Numbered from the stretch's first letter, positions 27,485-36,123 are shown. The stretch: DNA of 64,000 nt from Spartinivicinus poritis (GCF_028858535.1 NZ_JAPMOU010000023.1:1-64000), one strand, 5' to 3'. Notes: a model not told the origin generated them from the letters alone. Translations and numbers: made by a program.

Positions 27485-28021
27485 TTACTTTGGGTTTATG
27501 TAATATTGAAAAAATAGATTATCTTCTGAGCTGTTTTGCAGTGAACAAGTGAAACCGTTTTTTTCGAGTACACGCTTTGAGGCAATATTGCCTTTATCAA
27601 TACCAGCAGTTAATAATGAAATTTTGTTATGGCTACACCACACTATAAACCCTTCAATGAGTTCACTTGCAAACCCTTTACCCCAGGCAGGCTCTTCTAA
27701 TATATAGCCAATTCTCAATGCAGCTTCGCAACTAAGATCTTCATCTTTAGTTAAAATAAACAGTCCAATAGGTATATTAGTCTGCTTTTCAATAATCAGT
27801 AAAGTGACTCCCTCACTATCTCGCGCTTTAATCCAGTTTTTTGCATGGTCATCCGTATGGATATTTTGCCAGTCTGCTGGAAGTGAATGTGTGACAGATG
27901 GAGTTAGAATTTTTTTAATTGTGTCGGCTAAATTAATTTGTAGGTGAGGGTTATTATCAATCGAGTGCCATTCGGTGATTAATAATCGAGATGTTTCAAA
28001 ATAATACTTCGTTGTAGTCAC
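27485..28021 (-). CDS. GNAT acetyltransferase, RimJ/RimL type
   Basis: The 178-residue protein starts with a GTG after AAGAGA. It shows the Acetyltransf_3 layout: YYFETSRLLITEWH at the N-terminus, IGLFILTKDEDLSCEAALRIGYILEEPAWGKGFASELIEGFIVW (motif A, with WGKGFA) and the VLEKNGF motif at the end. It probably acetylates an N-terminus or a small molecule. It is a single gene. The operator-like palindrome at 28216-28231 lies about 195 bases upstream. Confidence 0.85.
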   Translation of the reverse strand: MTTTKYYFETSRLLITEWHSIDNNPHLQINLADTIKKILTPSVTHSLPADWQNIHTDDHAKNWIKARDSEGVTLLIIEKQTNIPIGLFILTKDEDLSCEAALRIGYILEEPAWGKGFASELIEGFIVWCSHNKISLLTAGIDKGNIASKRVLEKNGFTCSLQNSSEDNLFFQYYINPK

Positions 28022-28215
28022 TTTTGTCTCTTGTAATAATTAAACTTAACCATTGAGGTATAACTTATTAAGTTAACCGATATCGAGTACCAACCAATGA
28101 AGAATTAAATAACTAACTAAAAAATCAGTGAATATTATAGCACTTAGTACTAAACTATAAGAAAGCAGTGTTTTGATTAACTTCATGGTTGATTGCCTTT
28201 TTATCATAAAAGTAT

Positions 28216-28231
28216 GTTACATCAACGTAAC
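28216..28231. promoter_or_regulatory. Operator-like palindrome GTTAC-N6-GTAAC, site 1
   Basis: The bases read GTTACATCAACGTAAC. This is one of seven exact copies of GTTAC-N6-GTAAC in the window, all intergenic. It lies about 195 bases upstream of the reverse-strand acetyltransferase gene. Confidence 0.55.
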
Positions 28232-28344
28232 TGTCAAGTTCAACGTTTGAGAATAAAATATGTATAAATACCTACTTTGTAAGAATGACTATATTTAAGA
28301 AAAGTAAGAATATGCTGCCAGTCATTGACTGGGAAAAAAGTTGT

Positions 28345-28360
28345 GTTACATTTATGTAAC
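28345..28360. promoter_or_regulatory. Operator-like palindrome GTTAC-N6-GTAAC, site 2
   Basis: GTTACATTTATGTAAC is a perfect 16-base palindrome. TTGACT at 28325-28330 followed 16 bases later by TACATT gives a plausible promoter overlapped by it. Downstream comes only a terminator at 28495, so the transcript may be a short RNA; alternatively it controls the MATE gene. Confidence 0.6.
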
Positions 28361-28470
28361 TTTTATTGGGGTGTTATTTTTTTAAGGAGAAGTAAGACAT
28401 TATTTGACTTGAGTTATAAATTTATTTGCTAGTCCTCTAAGCAAAACGCTTCGAAACAACTAAACATCTT

Positions 28471-28495
28471 AAAATGCCTGTCAAGCAGGCATTTT
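28471..28495 (+). terminator. Strong isolated terminator
   Basis: AAAATGCCTG (28471-28480) pairs perfectly with CAGGCATTTT (28486-28495) around a five-base loop and is followed by GCTTTAATT. No annotated gene ends just before it, which points to a small RNA ending here or a leader attenuator for the MATE gene. Confidence 0.7.
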
Positions 28496-28663
28496 GCTTT
28501 AATTAATCATCTCTTCCAAACTTTATGCCTACCCTGCGAAAGCTTGCTATGTTCTTGATTGAACAGGTAATCTTAGCAGTATAATGTGCTTTAGTAGGTT
28601 AATGGTGCTAAAAAGGTTAGACATCCCAAAAACTAAACGACTTTTGTCTCAGAGCCAACCAAC

Positions 28664-30100
28664 ATGAATAGCCCTAGATTTGTAACTGGTCCCCTCATGC
28701 CGCATATACTGGCAATGAGCTTTACAAGTGCTGCTGGTATTACCGCACTGTTTTTGGTGGATCTGTTGGATATGTTCTTTCTCAGTATGCTCGGCACTAT
28801 TGAGTTAGCTGCAGCGGTGGGCTATGCAGGTACGGTTGCATTTTTCACTACATCTTTTGGTATTGGGCTTTCCATATCATCTGTTGCCTTAATATCAAAG
28901 GCAATAGGAGCAAATGAGCGTGCTAAGGCTGAGCGCCTGATGGTGCATGTATGTGCAACTGCTTTGATTTTTTCGAGTTTGGTTGCTGGTATTGTCTGGC
29001 TTTATATTCCTGATTTGCTGTCGTTACTCGGTGCTCAGGGTAAAACCCTTGCGCTTGCTGTTAGTTATTTAAATATTCTAATTCCCTCATTACCGTTTTT
29101 GACTCTTGCCATGTGCCTTGGTGCAGGTCTTCGTGCTGTGGGTGACGGCAAGCGTGCTATGTACTCCACCATATCAGGTGGATTGGTTAATGCGGTACTA
29201 GACCCAATTTTTATCTTTAGTCTAGACCTTGGTGTAGAAGGGGCCGCCATTGCCTCAGTTTTTGCACGAATTACCATGTTGGTTATTGCTTGCTGGGCTA
29301 TTGTAAAGCACCATAAGCTGTATACACGCTTTTACCCTAAGCGTTACATACAAGATTTACGTAGCATTAATGGCATTGCTATTCCTGCTATTCTCACCAA
29401 TATTGCGACCCCTACCAGTAATGCTTTTGTTACTAAGGCAATGGCAACATTTAGTGACGATGTTGTGGCAGGTTATGCGGTTATCGGGCGTTTAATTCCA
29501 GTTTTGTTTGGTGTTATCTTTGCGCTTTCAGGTGCTGTGGCACCTATTGTTGGTCAGAACTATGGTGCAGGTCAGCTTGATCGTGTCAAAGAGAGCTTGA
29601 ATAAAGCTATCCTGTTTTGTATTGGTTATATTAGTGTAGTCAGCTTGCTATTTTTTCTGGTTAACAATCAAGTGATTGCTGCCTTTACTTTAAAGGATGA
29701 AGCAGGGGAGTTAGTACGTTTTTTTAGCCATTTTGTAGCTATTACTTTTATTTTTAATGGTATTTTATTTGTGGCAAATGCTTCTTTTAATAACCTTGGT
29801 AAGCCGACTTTTTCTACAATGATGAGTTGGGGCAAAGCGACTATTGGCACTGTGCCATTTATTTGGTTAGGGGCTGAGCTCTATGGTGCAGAAGGAGTAT
29901 TACTTGGCCAGGCGATTGGCGGTATGTTCTTTTCATTAATTGGCATTTACCTGGCCTATCGTTTGGTGGGCCAGAAGCAAATAGCCTGTGCCCCAACAGC
30001 ACAACCACTAGCAATGGATACCGATTTAAGCTCAGAACTTAATCCCTTATCATCAAGCTGTGCCCAGATTAACCAGTTAACTGAAAAGCCAGATAGCTAA
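28664..30100 (+). CDS. MATE family multidrug efflux transporter
   Basis: The 478-residue protein has about twelve membrane helices in two similar halves. MATE landmarks include GPLMPHILAMSF at the start, GLGISISS-like GIGLSISSVALISKAIGA, GLRAVGDGKRAM, and in the second half GAVAPIVGQNYGAG. It should export cationic drugs or metabolites using a Na+ or H+ gradient across the inner membrane. The C-terminal ~35 residues are a soluble tail. It follows the operator palindromes at 28216 and 28345. Confidence 0.92.
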   Translation: MNSPRFVTGPLMPHILAMSFTSAAGITALFLVDLLDMFFLSMLGTIELAAAVGYAGTVAFFTTSFGIGLSISSVALISKAIGANERAKAERLMVHVCATALIFSSLVAGIVWLYIPDLLSLLGAQGKTLALAVSYLNILIPSLPFLTLAMCLGAGLRAVGDGKRAMYSTISGGLVNAVLDPIFIFSLDLGVEGAAIASVFARITMLVIACWAIVKHHKLYTRFYPKRYIQDLRSINGIAIPAILTNIATPTSNAFVTKAMATFSDDVVAGYAVIGRLIPVLFGVIFALSGAVAPIVGQNYGAGQLDRVKESLNKAILFCIGYISVVSLLFFLVNNQVIAAFTLKDEAGELVRFFSHFVAITFIFNGILFVANASFNNLGKPTFSTMMSWGKATIGTVPFIWLGAELYGAEGVLLGQAIGGMFFSLIGIYLAYRLVGQKQIACAPTAQPLAMDTDLSSELNPLSSSCAQINQLTEKPDS

Positions 30101-30296
30101 GAAGAGTTTATCCTTAGTGCGAAGGATATAGGTTTTGATTAAATAAATATTTTGTGTGATGTATTGAGCTAGCTACTGGGCAAGCTCATTGGTTTTTTTT
30201 GGCAGAAAGAACATACTACATACACACGAAAGCCTTTCAATGGATAAGCGAGTAATAGCGCTAGTTGACTTAAAAGTACTAGCTGGAGGTCTCCAG

Positions 30297-30827
30297 CTAA
30301 ATGTTAGCTTCAAATGAAATTAAATTATTGTTTTCACACCACTCATCAGATCTAATATAACTAGTTAGATCCTTAACCTGACAAACCCATTCTTGTTTGA
30401 GGTATGGCAGTGTTACCTGAATACCTCTGTGTGTTAAATCATGGAATGAGGTGAACATTTTTCTATATTTATTGTCAATAATTGGTATTCTTTTATGTTC
30501 AAGGCAATAGTATAAAAACGTGTTCCATTGATCATAACAGGAAAAAACAGCTTGCTCTCCAGGTACATCTACTTCTATTAAACAAACCCCCTGGGAACAC
30601 TCATGCTCAGATAAAAGGTCATAAAGTGTAGAAAAAGTTGGTTGGTATGCCCATAACCAAATTGGAGTTGAATTTTGTATATTAATATTTCTTTCTTGCA
30701 TTCTTTCGCTCATCCACTGATAAGCGATTAGCCAATTAGTATCGACATGCTTAGGATCTCCATAGTAAATATTGTTATACTCTAAGTGTTCGGCAACTTT
30801 AGTATGTTGAAAGGTCCATAATTTCAT
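30297..30827 (-). CDS. DUF3841 domain protein
   Basis: The 176-residue product from ATG 30827 shows the DUF3841 layout: MKLWTFQ at the very start, WLIAYQWMSERMQERNI, PIWLWAYQP and the late RGIQVTLPYLKQEWV segment. The family has no established function. A TTG three codons earlier also opens the frame, but the family begins at MKLWT, so I use the ATG. It is the last gene of a probable operon with the next two (gaps of about 14 and 2 bases). Confidence 0.75.
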   Translation of the reverse strand: MKLWTFQHTKVAEHLEYNNIYYGDPKHVDTNWLIAYQWMSERMQERNINIQNSTPIWLWAYQPTFSTLYDLLSEHECSQGVCLIEVDVPGEQAVFSCYDQWNTFLYYCLEHKRIPIIDNKYRKMFTSFHDLTHRGIQVTLPYLKQEWVCQVKDLTSYIRSDEWCENNNLISFEANI

Positions 30828-30841
30828 GATAAACAACTTAC

Positions 30842-31354
30842 TTATTTTACTTCATTAAAAGCAGATTCAACAGACTCATACTGTTGTTTGGTTTGACTGG
30901 ATTTATATTCAACCCAACGAAAGGGTATTTGACCAGGCCCATCGGGACTTTCCGTTAAGTGATAGTAAGTAAGAGTAACGGGTGATTTATCAAAGTTGCT
31001 CACCAGGGTTTTAGTTGCTATCACGACGACCATTTTATTCTGTATTTTAAAAACTTGCAGGTCTCTAAAAAGATACCCTAAACCAGAGACTTTTTCATCC
31101 CAAAAGGTGATATTTTGAATGTTCTCACCAATAGGGGTATGTAAAAAATGGCCTTCTTTGCTTTTAATGTAAAATGTGTAAGTGGTGTCAGGGTGAGAAG
31201 TACTATTGTCGTATAAGCCCTTAAATACAATGTCTTGAAGTCCATCATTATTGAAGTCAAGGTAGTTAGGGCCTGGTTGTAATTTAATGGGGTTATCACA
31301 ATGACCTGTCAAAGAATAGACGCATAAGATCGTAATAATAAGCTTTTGCAACAA
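30842..31354 (-). CDS. Secreted CarG/CpmJ-like protein
   Basis: The 170-residue protein has a signal peptide (about 1-19, ending TGHCD) and a conserved-looking body: LQPGPNYLDFNNDGLQDIVFKGLYDNSTSHPDTTYTFYIKSKEGHF. The DFNNDGLQD stretch is like a calcium-loop (FG-GAP/EF-type) motif. The whole resembles the CarG/CpmJ proteins found with carbapenem self-resistance genes, but no beta-lactam synthesis genes are here. I place it in that family with moderate doubt. It overlaps or abuts the FGE-like gene (two-base gap). Confidence 0.55.
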   Translation of the reverse strand: MLQKLIITILCVYSLTGHCDNPIKLQPGPNYLDFNNDGLQDIVFKGLYDNSTSHPDTTYTFYIKSKEGHFLHTPIGENIQNITFWDEKVSGLGYLFRDLQVFKIQNKMVVVIATKTLVSNFDKSPVTLTYYHLTESPDGPGQIPFRWVEYKSSQTKQQYESVESAFNEVK

Positions 31355-31356
31355 AA

Positions 31357-32292
31357 TTAGTTCCTTACTAATCTGAAACCAGTATCATCTAGTCGATAAT
31401 GTCGAGAGTGTATATCACAATACGCTAAGTTAAGCCCTTTGCTATTTTTCCAGCTTTCCCCACAAAAGTAATGCATTTTGTTGAACACGCCAGCACTGAC
31501 TTGATCTTCATTTAAGTAGCTGTCATAAACCCACTCTGAGACATTACCTGACATATCATACAGGCCCAGCTCATTAGGCTTTAATTGTTTAACAAGTGTT
31601 GTCCCTTGTAGCTGAGAGTTTTCCTCATTCCAAGCAACCAGGCTTTGATTATTGCTTCCTGCGTGGAAAGTTCCATAAGTACCTTGTTGAAGGGCTGGGT
31701 ATCCTCCTCTAGCTGCGATATGCCACTCATTCAAAGTAGGAAGACGAAAGCCATTAGTATTGCTTACTACAATATCAATTTGTGAACTTTCTGCACTCCT
31801 GATTACTTTTCCGGCACTGGTGTGATAAATTGGTTGCAAACCTAACTTTTCACTTAAAGCATTGGCCCATACAATGGCATCTAGCCATGATATCAGAGTG
31901 ACTGGGTGTTGTTGAGAGCTTGTTTTTTGGTCAAAGCATGAGTATTCTTTCCAACCATTACAACCATCAGCTAGCTGGTAACCATGCTGAGTAGCCCAAT
32001 GGTATATTGCTTGGTATAAGCCGTAGGTTACTTCAGTGCTCATTATCCAGTAAGCTTGTGGAGCTACACTTGCTGTTTTGTCGTAATTTAGTTTTCCAAA
32101 TAAGTCACCAACATAATAGCTATAGTTACGAACCAACACTTCTTCAAATTCGATGGTAGGGTTGTTTGTGCTAATATTCACTGATCTTTTTGCTGCGCTT
32201 GCTTCTACAAATAGGTGAAGCGCCAGGAGTAGTATAATGCAGGTCATTTTTAGCATTGTATCTTTTGTATTTTGATATAGAAAACCGTTCAT
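31357..32292 (-). CDS. Secreted formylglycine-generating-enzyme-like (SUMF1/FGE) protein
   Basis: From ATG 32292 (GGAG eight bases upstream) the product is 311 residues. A hydrophobic export segment (CIILLLALHLFVEASAA) is followed by the FGE-sulfatase fold: MSTEVTYGLYQAIYHWA, HPVTLISWLDAIVWANALSEKLGLQPIYH, GFRLPTLNEWHIAARGG, NELGLYDMSGNVSEWVYDS and the terminal DTGFRLVRN. True FGEs use two copper-binding cysteines, and their presence cannot be confirmed by eye. Many bacterial members instead are structural or use-unknown. Longer upstream starts exist but lack a ribosome-binding site. It heads a three-gene operon; operator site 3 lies about 250 bases upstream. Confidence 0.85.
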   Translation of the reverse strand: MNGFLYQNTKDTMLKMTCIILLLALHLFVEASAAKRSVNISTNNPTIEFEEVLVRNYSYYVGDLFGKLNYDKTASVAPQAYWIMSTEVTYGLYQAIYHWATQHGYQLADGCNGWKEYSCFDQKTSSQQHPVTLISWLDAIVWANALSEKLGLQPIYHTSAGKVIRSAESSQIDIVVSNTNGFRLPTLNEWHIAARGGYPALQQGTYGTFHAGSNNQSLVAWNEENSQLQGTTLVKQLKPNELGLYDMSGNVSEWVYDSYLNEDQVSAGVFNKMHYFCGESWKNSKGLNLAYCDIHSRHYRLDDTGFRLVRN

Positions 32293-32350
32293 CGTGATAC
32301 TCCAAGCGAGCTTTGCTTTAAACCTCGGTATTATGTATACAATGCTATAT

Positions 32351-32403
32351 ACTAGCGGGCCATGCGCAAAATAAAGTAACAACTTTACGCATGGACCACT
32401 AGT
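32351..32403. repeat. Palindromic dispersed repeat, copy B
   Basis: ACTAGCGGGCCATGCGCAAA (32351-32370) and the inverted TTTACGCATGGACCACTAGT (32384-32403) match with three mismatches around a short AT-rich spacer. It is the same family as 12872-12922 and 54382-54404. Confidence 0.7.
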
Positions 32404-32539
32404 ACTAATTAAAGTTAGTTGTTTTATTAATAAATTTTAATTTGCACTGTTTACCCTGGTTGAGGTTAAGTATTTGGGGTAGGTGTATAGCATCTGCTTC
32501 AGGCTATTATAATTTCTTTGGATGCACTTATTATAGAAT

Positions 32540-32555
32540 GTTACATATATGTAAC
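32540..32555. promoter_or_regulatory. Operator-like palindrome GTTAC-N6-GTAAC, site 3
   Basis: GTTACATATATGTAAC is a perfect 16-base palindrome about 250 bases upstream of the FGE-like operon, the only gene reading away from it on that side. Confidence 0.6.
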
Positions 32556-32886
32556 CAATGATGCTATATAGTATATATACGTATAAAAGAGTGTAACCCA
32601 TCTTTTTGAAGAGTCATTTGTATTATGCTTGTTATTTAGTGATGATAAAATAAACGATGGTAAAAATAGGACTAGTCACCATGGGGCTATCATTCGAAGG
32701 CCTCGCCTAAAAAATAGATATTATTTCTTAATTATTTTTTCTACTTTAACTATTTTAAGTATATTGCTTATTTTTTGTAGAAAATAAATATAGGCTTTTA
32801 TCTAATACTGATAGGTTAATAAATTCAAAACGAGTGAAATAGGGAGAAATACTTAGCTGAGAACTATTGACTAGACAATGCAGGGT

Positions 32887-32902
32887 GTTACATTTATGTA
32901 AC
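32887..32902. promoter_or_regulatory. Operator-like palindrome GTTAC-N6-GTAAC, site 4
   Basis: GTTACATTTATGTAAC is identical to site 2 and lies 62 bases upstream of the DUF1360 gene start, where a promoter is expected. Confidence 0.65.
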
Positions 32903-32963
32903 ATGTAACTGCGAATGCTTAAGTGAAGCATATCGTCTATCAATAATGATTGAGGAGCTGAGT

Positions 32964-33362
32964 ATGAACTTGACTTTAGCGCTTATGGGGCTTGCCATTT
33001 ATATTTTACTTTGGGAAAAGCTACCCGACTGGGGAGAGTGGTTTAACTGGATCATAGATCGTTTACCTAAACCATTGTCATACCTTTATGAAGCTTGGCA
33101 TTGTCCATATTGTTTTGGGTTTTGGATTAGTTTATTTTTGCACGGAATTACAGGTATTCAAACTATTCCAGATTTAGCAACTATGCCTGTTTACTTGGGG
33201 GGGGCGGGTGTAGCCATCGGCTGGTTTCTTGATGCATTAGCAACTGCCACTTTAATTATGCTAGGACACTTGCTGCTTAATGCAATTGCGGTTCCTGCAA
33301 TAAAAGGTCATCAAATGACAACAGAATTTCGTTTATCTTTTAAAAACAAAGAAAGCAATTAA
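32964..33362 (+). CDS. DUF1360 membrane protein
   Basis: The 132-residue product from ATG 32964 (GAGGAG seven bases upstream) has three or four membrane helices and the DUF1360 hallmark CPYCFGFWISL in the middle. Members are small integral membrane proteins of unknown role, some annotated in sporulation loci of Firmicutes. An ATG at 32946 is in frame but lacks a ribosome-binding site. It is preceded by operator site 4. Confidence 0.75.
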   Translation: MNLTLALMGLAIYILLWEKLPDWGEWFNWIIDRLPKPLSYLYEAWHCPYCFGFWISLFLHGITGIQTIPDLATMPVYLGGAGVAIGWFLDALATATLIMLGHLLLNAIAVPAIKGHQMTTEFRLSFKNKESN

Positions 33363-34066
33363 CTGCCATCCCAATCAACGTTGATCTATAGTCTCACGGA
33401 AGCGAGTCTATTCTGCATAAGGAATTTGCTATCACCAAGTAGCTCCCGCATCTTTAATTTTTGAGTGTTTCTTATACACTGAAGCTTTCGCAGCTTCTTT
33501 ATGTTTTGTCGTATTTCCTGAAGCTGCTGTTATGATCTCATGTAAACAAGACAAAAAAACATTGATACTGAACATGTAAGTCAAGTATGTGTTTTTAGGT
33601 AAGACTTGGTTGGAAAGTAATCTGGTTGTAGGGTGATCAACTAAATGTGAGCATATTGAGTGCTATATAGTCAAATGCTATTTCTATAAGGAATATGTTT
33701 ATGCGCTGTGGAAATATAAAAAATAGAAAGTAGATTCGTTGGGTAAAAGTTGCGCAAATAAGAGTGTGTATTCACTACAATAAAGTATAAGTCGCTTTAA
33801 AGCTGATTGCATAATGTTTAAAATCCACTAGTTTCAAAGCTAAGTGAGTTGTAGCCACGAATGAAAGCTAAATAATACTAGTAGGGTCTACCTTCTTATA
33901 AGGATTAGGTAGGGATAAAGTATACTGCTTTGATTGACTAATACTGAGTTTTTGATACAGAGCAGTAGCAAGTGGCTAATCTCTTTTGAATTAAGTAATG
34001 ACGATGTGCTTTTTGATATTAACTCACAAGCATGATACGCCATTGTAACATGGGTGTCTATATATA
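33363..34066. other. Long intergenic region with a possible gene fragment
   Basis: These 700 bases separate the DUF1360 and tetR genes. On the reverse strand, from about 33560 down to a stop at 33432-33434, a frame reads SCLHEIITAASGNTTKHKEA and continues to KIKDAGATW. It has protein-like composition but no credible start, so it may be the end of a decayed gene. The remainder is AT-rich without repeats I can match. Confidence 0.35.
34034..34049. promoter_or_regulatory. Near-match operator upstream of tetR (GATAC-N6-GTAAC)
   Basis: GATACGCCATTGTAAC differs from the GTTAC-N6-GTAAC consensus at one base and keeps the outer CATG/CATG context. It ends 17 bases before the tetR start codon, a typical place for an autoregulatory operator. 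Confidence 0.55.
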
Positions 34067-34621
34067 ATGTGTAATACACGTCAAAAAATCCTAGAGGCAG
34101 GGGTAAAAGAGCTGGCAGCCAACCCAAATGCCTCGATGGAAGCTATTGCCACATCTGCAGGTGTTAGCAGAATGACTATAAATCGCTACTTTAGCAATAG
34201 AAAAAAACTATTAGAAAGTATAGTCTTATATGTTTTTGAAAAATATCAAATGATACTTGATGAAGCCGTAGAGTTGCACGAAAAGCCTGTAGAACAGCTC
34301 AAATACTATGTTTACTCTAGTATTACATTCGGCGACATTACAACTGTGCTCAAACATCATGCAGACTTTGATGAATCTGAGCATGATCCTAATACCTGCC
34401 AGTTTTCGGATACAAATAAAAAGCTGAAGAAAATCATTACGCGTATGCAAAGGTCTAAACAAGTTAGGCAAGGTGTGCCTGTATTTTGGGTTCTTCAATT
34501 ATTAGATTCAATACTTTTTGCTTCTTGGGAAGCAATCAAGCAAGGGAGAGCCACTGAGAAGGAGGCGACATTATTAGCATGGGATAGCTTTAGCTATGCA
34601 GTTCTAAAAGAGGTTGATTGA
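34067..34621 (+). CDS. TetR family transcriptional regulator
   Basis: The 184-residue protein has a TetR helix-turn-helix at the N-terminus (TRQKILEAGVKELAANPNASMEAIATSAGVSRMTINRYFSNRKKLLESIV) and an all-helical ligand-binding domain. It acts as a dimer repressor released by a small ligand. The near-consensus palindrome just upstream, and the seven exact copies near other genes, make it the best local candidate for the GTTAC-N6-GTAAC regulator; this link is inference. A hairpin terminator follows at 34681-34698. Confidence 0.9.
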   Translation: MCNTRQKILEAGVKELAANPNASMEAIATSAGVSRMTINRYFSNRKKLLESIVLYVFEKYQMILDEAVELHEKPVEQLKYYVYSSITFGDITTVLKHHADFDESEHDPNTCQFSDTNKKLKKIITRMQRSKQVRQGVPVFWVLQLLDSILFASWEAIKQGRATEKEATLLAWDSFSYAVLKEVD

Positions 34622-34680
34622 CTTTAATTTTTAATAAAAATGCTTAAAAATTATCCTGTTGTGATTGATGAGTAAACAAT

Positions 34681-34698
34681 GGGCGTTTAAAAGCGCCC
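34681..34698. terminator. Terminator between tetR and the converging gene
   Basis: GGGCGTTT (34681-34688) pairs with AAGCGCCC (34691-34698) including one G-T pair, followed by TATTTAT. It serves both converging genes. Confidence 0.65.
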
Positions 34699-34749
34699 TA
34701 TTTATCAATCATTACAAAATACAAAAAAACTGATTAAGCCTAATTAAAT

Positions 34750-35178
34750 TTAGTTCTTAGAGTTAGTCGACCATTGGCAGCCATTTTCAGCAATAGCCTG
34801 GTAATCCTCTTCAAAACTGTAAACTTTCCCATCTTTTTTTCTGATATACTTAAATTCGTAAATTAATCCACCTTGGCTGACCAATATATATTTACCACCT
34901 GTGCCATCACTGGTTACTTCTTCCCATTCACGAGTAAATTCTAGAGGTCTTCCCACTGATATCTCTTTACTTTCTTCTTTGGTGTTTTTGACTGGTATTT
35001 TTCCGCTTCCTTTCTGGTAAGAAACATAACCAAAGTTTTCGTTATCTGTAGGGAAGTTAAATTGCAGTTTAATAGAGCTGTTTAAACCAACGGATTTTAG
35101 GCACCTGAATTCAGATTCATCTGCTATAGCATTAAGGGAGGCAAGAGCTAAATACGCAAGCCAATAAATATTTCTCAT
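34750..35178 (-). CDS. Small secreted protein, unknown
   Basis: The 142-residue product has a signal peptide (about 1-19, ending NAIA). It continues as a charged soluble domain with two cysteines near its ends (in FRCLKS and NGCQWS) that could pair. The pattern YVSYQKGSGKIPV and KYILVSQGGLIYEFKYI suggests a beta-rich fold. No family recognised. It is one of a group of small envelope proteins at 34.7-36.9 kb. Confidence 0.65.
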   Translation of the reverse strand: MRNIYWLAYLALASLNAIADESEFRCLKSVGLNSSIKLQFNFPTDNENFGYVSYQKGSGKIPVKNTKEESKEISVGRPLEFTREWEEVTSDGTGGKYILVSQGGLIYEFKYIRKKDGKVYSFEEDYQAIAENGCQWSTNSKN

Positions 35179-35186
35179 GAGTTTTA

Positions 35187-35322
35187 ACCTAAATATACCC
35201 TTCGCGAATGATTTTTAGGGTTTGTTGTCATCGGATCTCACCCCAATCACCTGTTATTTATAGGCTCATGGGACTTCGTTGCTCGACGGCCGCGCCTAAA
35301 AAACCCACGCTTTGGGTATTAT
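35187..35322. repeat. MITE-like element, TATACCC family, copy 2
   Basis: The left end TATACCCTTCGCGAATGATT is inverted at the right end (CCTAAAAAACCCACGCTTTG then GGTAT). The interior CCCAATCACC...TATAGGCTCATGGGACTTCG matches the inverted interior of the 39308-39534 copy. It is non-coding and lies just upstream of the 34750-35178 gene. Confidence 0.7.
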
Positions 35323-35394
35323 AGTTTGATAGTTGTCAAGCTTTTTTAGTGGTATACAGCTGCTATTATATTTTGCACATTTTGCAAATCTTTA

Positions 35395-35745
35395 TTATTC
35401 TATACGGCCGCCAAATTCGATACTTTCAACTCTGCCTTTATGGAAGATAACAACCCTTAAAAATTTGCCCTGTTTATAGGTCCACCTATCTTTTGTAATA
35501 TCTTTGATAGTTTCTTTAGTGGTTTGACTGCTTGTTTTTTTCTGTGAGTCACTAAAGCTTACATGGCTATTTCTTTCTGTTATTTCTTGGCGAAATGTTT
35601 CCTTTAATATGGGTTGGCCGCAAAATAGTATAACTTTAGCCTTTGTATAGCCAGATGAAATGGGTTTGCCATCACAACGCATTGCGTAACTATTTGCTGT
35701 AATTAAAGTCATGGCAACTAAAACGAAAAGTCTGCTTGCTATCAT
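35395..35745 (-). CDS. DUF2845 family secreted protein
   Basis: The 116-residue product has a signal peptide ending NSYA. DUF2845 features follow: MRCDGKPISSGYTKAKVILFCGQP with two cysteines, then WTYKQGKFLRVVIFHKGRVESIEFGGRI. The middle (QEITERNSHVSFSDSQKKTSS) is a variable insert. The family is periplasmic with unknown role. It lies 27 bases downstream of the LptA-like gene on the same strand and may be cotranscribed. Confidence 0.75.
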   Translation of the reverse strand: MIASRLFVLVAMTLITANSYAMRCDGKPISSGYTKAKVILFCGQPILKETFRQEITERNSHVSFSDSQKKTSSQTTKETIKDITKDRWTYKQGKFLRVVIFHKGRVESIEFGGRIE

Positions 35746-35772
35746 GGTTTTAGCATTAAAGTAGCACGCTAC

Positions 35773-36123
35773 TTATTTTTTAGTTTTGCAGCTATAGGTG
35801 TTTGAAACGGTAGCTGACTTCATGGTTATTAGTACTTGCTTATCAAGAGCTGTGTAGGTTGCAGCTTCTGTAGTGATAACGGCGTTATCAAGCTTTATTT
35901 TTACATTGTCTGTAAACCTGATATTTGTTTCATCTATACGTTCAGAGTGTTTGCTTGTAATTTCTTTTACTTTATTGACTTGTAGTTTGACATTTCCAGT
36001 ATATTGAGTTGTGCAGTCAGACTCGGACCAGCTAGTTTCATCTGCAGAAATATTTACTTCAGCATTAGCACAGGTTGTGGTTGTAGCGGCAATTGTGAGT
36101 GCAGCAATTAAGTATTTTCTCAT
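35773..36123 (-). CDS. Small secreted LptA/OstA-like protein
   Basis: The 116-residue product has a signal peptide ending CANA. The mature part resembles a short OstA/LptA beta-jellyroll repeat: VNISADETSWSESDCTTQYTGNVKLQV and TDNVKIKLDNAVITTEAATYTALDKQVLI. Two cysteines (in SDCTT and YSCKT) could form a disulphide. True LptA carries lipopolysaccharide across the periplasm and sits with lptB/lptC; those are absent here, so this is a divergent paralogue of unknown role. Operator site 5 lies 84 bases upstream. Confidence 0.5.
   Translation of the reverse strand: MRKYLIAALTIAATTTTCANAEVNISADETSWSESDCTTQYTGNVKLQVNKVKEITSKHSERIDETNIRFTDNVKIKLDNAVITTEAATYTALDKQVLITMKSATVSNTYSCKTKK

Larger units (their letters stand above)
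28022..28663. other. Intergenic region with two operator palindromes and a terminator
   Basis: These 640 bases contain GTTAC-N6-GTAAC sites at 28216-28231 and 28345-28360 and an isolated strong terminator at 28471-28495. All are listed separately. No ORF of useful length lies between the second site and the terminator. Confidence 0.6.

Noticed and set aside
28216-28360. Treating the GTTAC palindromes as repeat-element ends
   Set aside because: Only the 16-base core is shared; flanks differ, unlike the MITE copies, and positions favour promoters.
32755-32943. Reverse-strand 62-codon ORF overlapping operator site 4
   Set aside because: Low-complexity, covers the promoter region of the DUF1360 gene, no start signal.
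33888-34127. Reverse-strand 79-codon ORF overlapping the tetR start
   Set aside because: Antisense to a clear TetR gene and its operator; no protein-like pattern.
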